Below are positions 44,342 to 53,224 of a DNA stretch of 53,224 nt, one piece after another. The stretch covers positions 1-53,224 of the forward strand of contig JAUXPL010000048.1 of the NCBI GenBank assembly GCA_030683605.1, written 5' to 3'. How positions within the stretch are numbered: the stretch's first letter is position 1; every line of letters starts with the position of its first letter. The translations under genes and the position numbers were made by a program. The DNA comes from Candidatus Altimarinota bacterium (GTDB lineage Bacteria > Patescibacteriota > Gracilibacteria > BD1-5 > UBA6164). The notes under the pieces were generated by a model. It ran no database searches. It saw only the letters and a program-made list of their open reading frames with translations, and had not been told where the DNA came from.

Positions 44342-45676
44342 ATGCAAAAATACAAAGTATACATAATTTGAATTGGCTGAATTTGAATTTCAGCATTAGC
44401 TAGATATTACATATCTCAATCATATACAGTTTACTGAAGTGATAAATCTAGTTCAGAACTTATAGAAAATCTAAAAAATGAATGAATTAATATTACAATA
44501 TGAGAAAATCCTAATAATATAAATGAAGAATTTAGTTTGGTTGTATATTCTGAAGCTATATGAGAAAATCAATCAGAAAGACTTAAAGCAAAAGAATTAT
44601 GAATTAAAACTATAAGTTATCCAAAGGCATTATCTGAAATAGCAAATACAAAAAAACTTATAACTATAGCTTGAACTCATTGAAAATCAACAACAACTTC
44701 TATGACTAGTTTAGTACTTAAAAATTCTAATATAGATTTCACAAGTATTGTTTGAACTATACTTAAAGAATTTTGAAATAAAAATTTCTATCATAGAAGA
44801 GATACTCAAGAAGATGAATATTTCATAATTGAAGCATGTGAATATAAATGAAGCTTTTTAAACTATAAACCAAGTGTATGAATTATAACTAATATTGAGT
44901 TAGATCATGTCGATTATTATAAGAATATGGACAATTATTTAAATGCTTTTAGACAATACTTAGACAATATTATTCCTTGATGATTTGCCATATTAAATTG
45001 AAATGACATCTATTGTAAAAAATTATTATGACAAAGAAATGACATTAAATATATAGAAGTATTTAATGAATACTTTATTTATGATGGACAAATAATTAAT
45101 TATCCAATTGTAGACATAAAAATTCCTTGAGAACATATTAAGTTTGATTCAAGGATAGCTTATGTTATTTGACATATGATATGAATACTAGACAAGTCAA
45201 TTATAGACAGTCTAGAATCATATAATTGAGTATGGAGAAGAATGGAAATAATATGAAAAACTGTCCATAATAATATTTTAGTTAGTGATTATGGACATCA
45301 TCCTACTGAAATAAGTTTGACAATAAAATCAATTAAAAATAGCAATATGGACAAAATATTATTAACAATTTTTCAACCACATCAATATTCTAGAACATAT
45401 GAATTATTAGAAGATTTTAAAAATTGCTTCTCAAAAACAGATAAACTTATTATTCCTAATATATATGAATCAAGAGATACTAAAGAAGATAAAGAAAAAA
45501 TAAATACAGAAAAATTGGTGGAGTTAATAAATCATAATGATAAAATTAATTGAAAATGATTAGAAAATACTTTAAAATTAATTGAAGAATTTGATAAAAA
45601 TAATACAAATGCTATAATATTATTACTATGAGCATGAGATATTGATAATCTAAGATACAAAATAAAAACAGTTTAG
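44342..45676 (+). CDS. murC: UDP-N-acetylmuramate-L-alanine ligase (MurC)
   Basis: 444 residues. It adds the first amino acid to UDP-MurNAc in peptidoglycan precursor synthesis. Domain 1 starts VYIIGIGGIGISALARYY; the ATP loop is TIAGTHGKSTTT; the carboxylated/metal-site region is [30 protein letters not shown]; and the ligase hallmark SDYGHHPTEI is followed by IFQPHQYSRTYEL. These match MurC rather than MurD/E/F; the related recycling ligase Mpl is less likely. The stop TAG is inside the terminator. Confidence 0.92.
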
Positions 45677-45703
45677 CTATTATAGCTAAACTGTTTTTAT
45701 TTT
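45663..45703. terminator. Bidirectional terminator between murC and the giant exported protein gene
   Basis: Perfect 16-bp stem AAAAACAGTTTAGCTA / TAGCTAAACTGTTTTT with loop TTA; the murC TAG stop is within the left arm. Confidence 0.92.
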
Positions 45704-48700
45704 AGTTTTCAAATCACTTAGGTGGATTTAATTGTATTTTTGAATCATATTTTATTAAAAATGAATAATTATCATTTCAGTTACATTGATTTGCTACCTT
45801 TCTGATATAATTTAAATCATATCTTTCTGCTAAAAAATAATTAGTAGTTGCTTGTCATCATGGTAGTAAATAACTTAAATTTGCTTTTACTGCTCATCAA
45901 ACAGTATTTCTAGTAAATAATGTTCAATTTAGTGTTAATATTTTATTAAGTTCTAAATCATTGTATTTTTCTCAATTTGAATAAGCACTAAAGAATCATC
46001 AATCTGCATATATTACAGCATTTATTTTTTCTACATCCTTATTTACATAAACATTTCATTTTTCATTAAAATCAGATGTAACTAAATACTTATCTTTTAA
46101 TACTATAATTCAAAGTTTTTTTCATAAAGTATTCAAATCACCACTAATAATTACATTTCAATTATAAACTACCAATGTTTCATATTTTGATAACTGTAGA
46201 TCACTTGAAATATCTATATCTCATTCAACATACTTTATTCAATTAAGAATTTGTCATTTATTCATTGATTTTATTAATTTAAATCAATTAGATCTAATTT
46301 TTGTTCTTAAATCTAATTTTGTTAAATCAGAAAAATTTGACTTTTGTCATGTTATTGATGATTTTCAATCTCATTGAATATTTCAAATTATTTTTAATCA
46401 CAAAGTACTTACATTACATCAACTTATTCAAAAATTATCTAAATAATATTTAACTAATTCTCATCATATTTTATAAGATATAATTAAATCTTTTGTAGAT
46501 ATACTAGTAGAAGATAAAATATTTTCATTTGCATCAATACTTCATGAAAAAAACAATGGAGTATTAATTTTATCAGTAAAATTATTATTTATCAGAACAA
46601 AATTATTCCAAAAATGTCAATTTGTTTTATGAACTATAGTAGATTCTTTAATATCAATACTAGCACCCGAAAATAATAAATTACCTGATTTTTCAGTTAA
46701 TGATATATTATATTTTTGATTTTTTCAAATCTCAGGTATAGTTCATCATTCAACTATAGACATAGTTCAAGTAACAGGCTTTAAAAATTCATTAACATAA
46801 CTTGAAAATCATATATCATATGTGTTAATTACATTTACATTGTCTGTATAATTTATATTCCAGTCATATAATTTTATTTTAAATACTTCTGTAAATTTTC
46901 AAGGTACTAATGATTTTAAATCAAATACATACTCTCAATTATCATCTGTTGGTATATTTATATCATATATTTCTAATCATGCATCTTTTCATTTTCCTAA
47001 ATCGGTATATAATCAGTTACAATCTCAAGGTATATTTTTACAATCAGTATTTAAAAATAGTAATTTTTTATTATAAATTGGATTTAAAAATTTATCTTTT
47101 AATGATAATTTATATTTATATATATCATGATTATTTCAAAACTTTTTATTTTTATCTAGAATATTAACTAAACTAACAGTAGATGTTAATACATTAATCT
47201 TATCTGGATTAATAACGAATTTAATTTCTTTTTCATTTGAATTTCAATATTTATCAGTTGCTTTAATGTTAAAAGTATAAGTTCATATTTTTTTAAACAA
47301 ATCTTTAACTGTAAAACTCGTATTTACTCAATTTAAAATTCAATTATATAATGCTTTTCAATTTAATTTGATATCATAATTAACTTCTGGACTACAATTC
47401 TCTGTAGTTCTTTCATAAAAATCTATTTTTAAATCATCATCATTTGCTAAATAAGTATAATCTGAAGATAAAAGTGTGTTAAGTCATTTAGTAAGAGTAA
47501 TAATTGGTGCAGTTGTATCAACATGATTAATTGTATATAAATACTCTTTAGTATTAAATGCATTATCTTGAATAGTTAATGATCATTTTTTACCATTGTC
47601 TGACTCTTTATCATAAACAGATTTGGTATTTTTAATAATATTACATCAACTAAAATTATCACTAGTACATACAAAATTTACTGTTACACTTTTTCAACAC
47701 TTTATACCAACTAGATTAGACTGTACTGGTTGCTTAATTCTAATACTCATTTTTTGATCTCAATCAAACAAATTTGATGGAACTACATTTTTAATTGTAT
47801 TATAAGTATATGGAATATTATAATTATTTATATCTGACTTTGTTTTAACTGTTATATCAAATCAATTTAATACATGATATCATGGTTCCCTAACTCTAAA
47901 TTTGAATTTAACTTTATTATTATTAGTTTTTAATCATGTTATTTTATCTGAAAATAATCAATCTCATACAGCTAACTGAATATCGCTTGAACTACCATCT
48001 GATAATAAAATATCATAACCAATAATTTCATCAAAATGTATGTTTCAAAATCAATCATACAAACTCAGCTCTACTTCAAAAGGAGAGTCTTGATTAAATC
48101 ATGATGTATTTAATTCTTTACTAAAAGCTGATGTTATAACAGATTGAGATGATTTAACATCATCATTAGGTAATACATTTAATGGAATTTTATTAACCAA
48201 TTTAATATCAAATTTATCATTTGAAGTTTTATTTTCTACAGATAAGTAAAAATTAACTTTTCAAGCTTTTGATAGTCTAATTCATTCTTTAATTCATAGC
48301 CTAATTTTTTTATCATGCTCATCAATTATATCTAATTTATATAAAGAATCTGCATTTTTATTATCAGAAATTATACTAAAATCACTTCAATTAATTTTAA
48401 ATTTTTCAGTTAAAAATAAATCATCATTAGTAGGAATTCAATCTCACTCATAATTGTAATATATTTTATATTCATACTCTGTAAGATTTCAAAACTGATT
48501 TAAATAATCTTCAAATCAAAAATTAAAATTTACATATTCTCAAGCTTTAATATTTATACTTGATATATTATAATCATTTGATACTTTAAAAGTATCCTCT
48601 TTAAAAAAAGTACTTTGTTTAATTAATCAGCTTACAAAATAATAAGTTTTATCATCACTAAAATTTATATTTTTTTTACTAGATTTAGTACAAAGAAATT

Positions 48701-49256
48701 TATCACAAACATTTTTAATATTAAAATTGTTTGTATTATTAGAGTAAGATAATATATTATTTAAAATATCACTTAAATAAGGTTTTAAATCTCAATTAGG
48801 AAATCAATCATGCAAACTATTAATTACACCAGTAAAATTAGTTAATAAATAATCTGTTCAAGAATCATAAGTAGCAATAATTTCATTATCAGAGAACCAC
48901 CAAAAGCCTTTTTTTCATATTTTGAATTCAGATTTAATAGCTAATAACTCTGATAATGATAACTTTTTATTATATAAATCATTACAATCTCACTCACAAT
49001 ATCAAATTAAATCAAATTTTGTATTTCAATAATAGTCAGAATAAGATAATAATTTTTGTATTATATAATCAGAAAAATTATCAACTTTTATCTTTTCAGC
49101 AGGAAATATGTAATACTTGTCAGATACAATATCATTTTTAGTATTATGACATGTAGAATTATCACACACATAATTATAATAATAATCATTTGCTGCACTT
49201 ACAAAATCTGAAGAATAAAAAATCAGAATTAATATTAATACAATTTTTTTAATCAT
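45702..49256 (-). CDS. Giant exported surface protein with Ig-like repeats
   Basis: 1184 residues, no named family. Signal peptide MKKIVLILILIFYSSDFVSAAN (cleavage near residue 22; first codons ATG ATT AAA AAA). The mature part is beta-rich with repeated Asp/Asn/Thr modules, at least one Ig/cadherin-like end (DTTAPIITLTKGLNTLLSSD near residue 580) and several Cys pairs. The C-terminal 250 residues contain a solenoid-like stretch (VVYNGNVIISGDLN, VYVNKDVEKINAVIYADG) and end with FLAERYDLNYIRKVANQC. No C-terminal membrane anchor was seen. Adhesion to a host or prey surface would fit (inference). Two exported protein genes lie upstream in the same direction. Confidence 0.85.
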
Positions 49257-49283
49257 ATTTTATTGTTATGTATTATAAAGAAT

Positions 49284-49697
49284 TTATTGAATTTTTCATT
49301 CAGGTGGAACTATATCTTCTTCAGTTATAGAACAATCAACTGATTTAGAAACATAATCTGCTGTTTGTCTTCAACTTGATCAATCAGACTCACTACGAGA
49401 ATATCTTGTATATCAAGATTCACAACTAGTACGTCTTAAAAGATAACGTACTTCTGTTGCCTTCTTTCAAGGACAAGTTCTTTTTCAATTAATCCCCCAA
49501 GCACTACAAGATGCAGGATAATTAGTTGCAATACAAGGTTGATCAGTAAGGGCTTTTACACATATATAATCAGGATTAGCATTTACTCATAATATATCTA
49601 TTTTTCAATAATAAAATATAACAGAAACAAATATAGAAAAAGATAAAACTAATAATAAACATTTTGATTTATTAGTAACAAAAATATTAGTATTCAT
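49284..49697 (-). CDS. Small exported cysteine-rich protein
   Basis: 137 residues, not recognised. One N-terminal membrane segment (residues 13-32) serves as signal or anchor; the mature part has six cysteines in YIC, QPC, ASC, RTC, TSC and VDC, enough for three disulfides. The spacing with an early Trp (CSAWG) recalls small thrombospondin-1-like modules, but no family call is safe. It uses CGT for arginine three times and GGG and CCC, which nearby genes avoid in favour of AGA and UGA, yet it also carries UGA glycine codons. Located 27 bases upstream of the giant surface protein gene and probably co-expressed. Confidence 0.75.
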
Positions 49698-49727
49698 AAA
49701 ATATATAATTAAAAAATAAATAAATTA

Positions 49728-51305
49728 TTATTGTTTATCATCAATATGATAAAATGGTAACTCTACTAATCAATCTACACTGATTACTTTTACTCATACA
49801 TTATGCCATATACCAGTAATTCTATCAAGTGACCACCGAGCTGGCCATCTAAGTATTTCATTCTGAATTATGAATTCAAAATCTATTGGATATCATCATA
49901 ATTCTTCAGATTTTTTAACTAAAAACTCCATATCCTCCTTTGTCAATTCCTCATAAATTTTATCATAGTTTTCATATAATTCTTTCATATGATATACTTG
50001 ATCTTGTAATATCATTGGATCTGATGACTTAACAAATAATTCTCTTCAAGAATCTTTATCTATAAATTGAATATAAGGCATACCAAATGTTTTCATAATA
50101 TTTCCTACATATCAATATACAGGCTCAAAAGTATCATTTTCTAATAATGAATCCATATTAGATGATTTTTTAAATAAATATGTATATACATTTATATTAT
50201 CTCAAACAAAATTTGTTCAATCTTGATAATACAATCATTTAATTGGTATAAAATATTTAGAATTATCAGACTCTATTATATAATATTTTCATTTTATAAA
50301 TTTTGACTTATTATTTTTGTTTATTGAAAAATAATTATTTGATTTAAATAAATCAAATTTTATTTCAAAGTCAATATTTTTAGAAAAAGTATTATTTAAA
50401 CTAATAGTAGAAAATCAATCCGAAAATCATTCTAATGAAGATTTTAATCTTAAATGTGAGAATGATGAATTTTTAAAATTCAAAGTAAAATTTCATTCAT
50501 TATCAGTTTTTGTATTTATAGTATTATTGTTGAGCAATTCTATTTTTACTCACTTGATTGGTATTCAATCTTGTCAAACTACATTTCAATAAATTTTCAC
50601 ATCTATGTCAGTATCACATTTCTGATTATATTTTTTACAAATATTTTTTCTTGTTTCTATTCATTTATTATATTCTCATGTTAAATCATATAGATAAGCT
50701 AATAATTCCATATTAGAAATTCAAATATTATCTGATACCTCCAATAATTTAATTTTATCATATACATTATTATTTTCATCAAAAACATTAACAGTAAATA
50801 TTTTATTTAATTCATCTGTTGCTGGATGTACAAAGTCATTTTCAAATAATATTTTGTTTCAATATTTAGAATCAATTCATCAATATATTTTTCAATCTTT
50901 ATAAGCTTTATAAATATCCAAAATTGCCAAATTTTTATTTGTAATATCATCAAAATTATATTTATAATTTTTAAAATCAAATGGTATAAATAATAAATCT
51001 TTACTGTTTATATTCAATCATATAACAAATTTTTCAGTAATAGGATCTACTAACACTCAAGTAAAAGTTTTGAAATCTTGTAGAAATGCTTCAAATGTAT
51101 TATATTTATCTGGATTTATTCCTATTTTTTTATAATTATCCTCTGTCAATATTTTTGATATATCTATTCAATTATGAATATTTACCTGTGAATCAATAAC
51201 AATTGGTTCTTTTTGAGGTAAATTTAAATAAAAAAATAATAATAATCATATAAATATTAATAAAACAAAAACAAATAGTTTTTTAATAGATATTTTTGTA
51301 AACAT
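49728..51305 (-). CDS. Membrane-anchored exported protein with a carboxypeptidase-regulatory-like module
   Basis: 525 residues. An N-terminal membrane helix (KLFVFVLLIFIGLLLFFYL) anchors an extracytoplasmic body. Near residues 230-275 YGNVVGQDGIPIKGVKIELLN and TDNEGNFTLNF give the beta-sandwich pattern of carboxypeptidase regulatory-like (transthyretin-like) domains. The C-terminal region LGGYPIDFEFIIQNE and ILRWPARWSLDRITGIWHNV is unusually Trp-rich. Overall function unknown; it is likely a surface or wall-binding protein. It precedes the Cys-rich and giant proteins by about 30 bases each, so three exported proteins form one minus-strand unit, after secD. Confidence 0.75.
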
Positions 51306-51364
51306 ATTATATATTTAATAATTTAAAACTTAAATTGATTATATAAATAAATATTAAAAATACA

Positions 51365-51398
51365 AAAAAAAACATCTAATTTTAAGATGTTTTTTCGT
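51365..51398 (-). terminator. Hairpin terminator between secD and the exported-protein unit
   Basis: AAAAAACATCT-TAATTTTA-like loop-AGATGTTTTTT, symmetrical with A- and T-runs; it lies just downstream of secD on the minus strand and so separates secD from the three exported-protein genes. Confidence 0.8.
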
Positions 51399-51414
51399 TG
51401 ACATAACCTAATTA

Positions 51415-53019
51415 TTATTTTTTAAATCATACAAAGTTTTTTTCTGATTTTATAGTTTTTGATAACAAATCTATTAATACTCTACTTATCCACATAACTG
51501 AAAATAAAGAAACAAGTAATCAAATAGCTAACATTAATCAAAATCATTTTATCATATTTATACCAAATATGAACAAAATAAGTGCTACTAATAATCAAGT
51601 AATATTTGAATCCCAAATAGCAGACCAAGATCATTTAAATCATATATTTATAGATTCTGTTATACTTTTTCAATTTCTTAACTCATCTTTTAATCTTTCA
51701 AATATTAATATATTTGCATCAATAGCCATTCAAACCGATAATATAAGTCAAGCAACTGAAGCTAAAGTTAATACAATACCTAAAGATTTAACAATAGCTA
51801 AAACCAACAATATATATATCAATAAAGCAATAGCAGACATTAATCCTGATAATCTATAAACAAAAACTAAAAATACTAAAATTAATAAAAAACCTGTAAT
51901 TCATGCAAAAGCCATTTTTTCCAATGATTCAGCTCATAGTCTAGAATCAATAGTTTTTTCTGATGTTAAATATATAGGAGCAGGAACAACTCATGTATTT
52001 ATATCTTGAGATAATGCCCTAGCTGACTCAGGAGTATAATTTCAAGTAATTACTGCTTTTCAACCTAATATTGGTTCATTAATATTTGGAGCAGTCAATA
52101 ATTCTCATCATACAAATATTGCCATCTGTTGACCAACTAACCTAGTAGATAATTCTCAAAATATTTTTGCTCACTCATTATTAAATGTTAATTCAACCAT
52201 TGGAGTGAAAGCTTCATTAAATTGAACAGAAGATTTTATAAAATACTTATCATTTAGAATTCTTCATTTTGAATCTTTAGCAGAAATCCATGCAGAAGGA
52301 GTTTTTGAAATAAATAAAAAATTATATTTTTCATTAACAATTTCTGATACAATTAAATATCATTCATCTTTTGAACTTAGGTCAGTAGTTTCAATAATAG
52401 TATTATATTTAATATCTTTTATCTCATATAACTCAGTTATTTTTTCTACTTCTCAAATTATTATATTTTCATAGTTCAATTTATATTTATCAGATACTTC
52501 TTTAAAATTTTTTGTATTAGCTATTTCTAAAATAGCAGATTCAGCCATTTTTTTTCTATCTAATAAATCTTGTTCTGTAATTTCACTTCTCTGTTCTTTA
52601 AATTCAATTTTAACAACTTTTCAGATAGCATCCTTAGCTTTTTCTATATTTTTACTATTTTCTAATGTATTATTTCATTTCAATGGAATTTGAACTATGA
52701 TATGTTGTTCTCAGCCATAATTAGCAGAACTAATAACAGAATCATTTATATTAAGAGTAGCAACTCTTTTATCAATAATAGATTTCAATCATTCTACTAT
52801 TTGTGTTTCTTTTTCTTTTGTATAATCTACATCTTTTTTTGCTTCTTCCAAATCAATTTTGTAATCAAGCTCTATTCATCATTGTAAATCTAATCACAAC
52901 TTATAATCTCTTCATGTAAATGGTATATTAATACCGTAATTAGACCAAGGAAAAACATAAGAGAATAATCCTATTCAAAAAATAACTATTAAAAAAAGTC
53001 TAAATACTAAATGTCTCAT
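51415..53019 (-). CDS. secD: Protein translocase subunit SecD
   Basis: 534 residues. SecD works with SecF and uses the proton gradient to help pull exported proteins across the membrane. The N-terminal DYKLGLDLQGGIELDYKI and RVATLNINDSVISSA motifs, the P1 domain with PLKGNNTLE, the QFNEAFTPMVELTFNNEGAKIF block, GELLTAPNINEPI and the TM core GMAIDANILIFERLKDELRNGKS are all present. Six membrane segments are expected. The usual secF neighbour is not found downstream: a terminator and unrelated exported genes follow. This is odd unless secF lies upstream of the window edge or elsewhere. Confidence 0.96.
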
Positions 53020-53083
53020 AAATATTATATCAAAAATTAATCTTAACTATTATATGATATTATAAAAAAAGTAAAGTAAAAAC
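53020..53083. promoter_or_regulatory. Short leader between secD and the right terminal repeat
   Basis: 64 AT-rich bases. TTGATA-like and TATAAT-like words occur on the minus strand but the sequence is too A/T-rich to choose a promoter. secD must be transcribed from here or from within the repeat. Confidence 0.3.
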
Positions 53084-53224
53084 GGCTCTTTTCGTTCCAA
53101 CGAGAAAAAAGCTAAAGAAAAAATAGTAAGTTTTATGCTTAATATAGGCTAAAATTAAGTATTAAAAAATAGTAAAAAGTTTATTTTAAACTTTTTACTA
53201 TTTTTTTCTTTACTTTTTAGTGAG
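53084..53224. repeat. Right copy of the terminal inverted repeat
   Basis: Exact reverse complement of bases 1-141. The unique sequence inside differs from the very next base, so the inverted identity is exactly 141 bp within this window. Confidence 0.95.

Noticed and set aside
1-53224. Circular plasmid or phage from terminal repeats
   Set aside because: The terminal repeats are inverted, not direct, and the content is chromosomal housekeeping genes.

Overview
The window is strongly AT-rich bacterial DNA in which UGA is read as glycine (genetic code 25). Read with the standard code, nearly every gene is shattered. Read with UGA as Gly, 42 genes run full length and show intact family motifs, for example four UGA codons in a row forming the glycine-rich PLP phosphate loop of threonine deaminase. 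This points to the Patescibacteria (CPR) lineages Absconditabacteria (SR1) or Gracilibacteria (BD1-5); I cannot separate the two from this window. No rRNA, tRNA, CRISPR array or prophage was seen. Most genes lack a Shine-Dalgarno site and start after an A/T-rich run.

Ends: the first and last 141 bases are perfect inverted copies of each other and contain a 20-bp perfect hairpin. The window therefore looks like a complete contig that stops in an inverted repeat. A length of exactly 141 is also a common largest assembly k-mer, so the real repeat may extend outwards.

Layout. 0.2-2 kb: pyruvate kinase and a small atypical ORF. 2-7.4 kb (minus): AbrB-type regulator, lipoprotein membrane-fusion protein with a very long coiled coil, RND pump. 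7.6-10.2 kb: Elp3 tRNA-U34 modification enzyme and an EAL c-di-GMP phosphodiesterase. 10.3-13.7 kb: IlvA and RidA (deaminase plus its enamine/imine hydrolase), a CAP-domain secreted protein, a YjjX-type NTPase. 13.7-16.9 kb: saccharopine-dehydrogenase-like protein and a divergent RelA/SpoT-like protein. 17.0-21.2 kb: a T-box-like leader with a candidate isoleucine specifier, a 77-residue ORF, IleS and a HAD-like protein. 21.3-27.5 kb: acidic coiled-coil protein, YbaB, and a complete MoxR-DUF58-membrane protein-VWA-VWA-TPR (Bat-like) operon. 27.6-33.1 kb: LCP wall-polymer ligase, class A penicillin-binding protein and a peroxiredoxin with a Fur/PerR-like box. 33.6-33.9 kb: a 159-bp MITE-like element in a TTAA target. 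33.9-40.3 kb: ClpC, two large secreted proteins of unknown function, methionine aminopeptidase. 40.3-45.7 kb: unknown CPFS-motif protein, Xer recombinase, methyltransferase, peptidyl-tRNA hydrolase, MurC. 45.7-53.0 kb (minus): SecD and three exported proteins, one of 1184 residues.

Together this is a chromosomal mix of housekeeping functions (glycolysis, translation, wall synthesis, secretion, proteolysis) and a large envelope and surface programme, fitting a small-genome, host- or prey-attached CPR bacterium. Convergent genes typically share one symmetric bidirectional terminator that often contains the stop codon. The most novel-looking items are the T-box-like riboswitch, the inverted terminal repeat, the MITE, and the exported and CPFS-motif orphan proteins.
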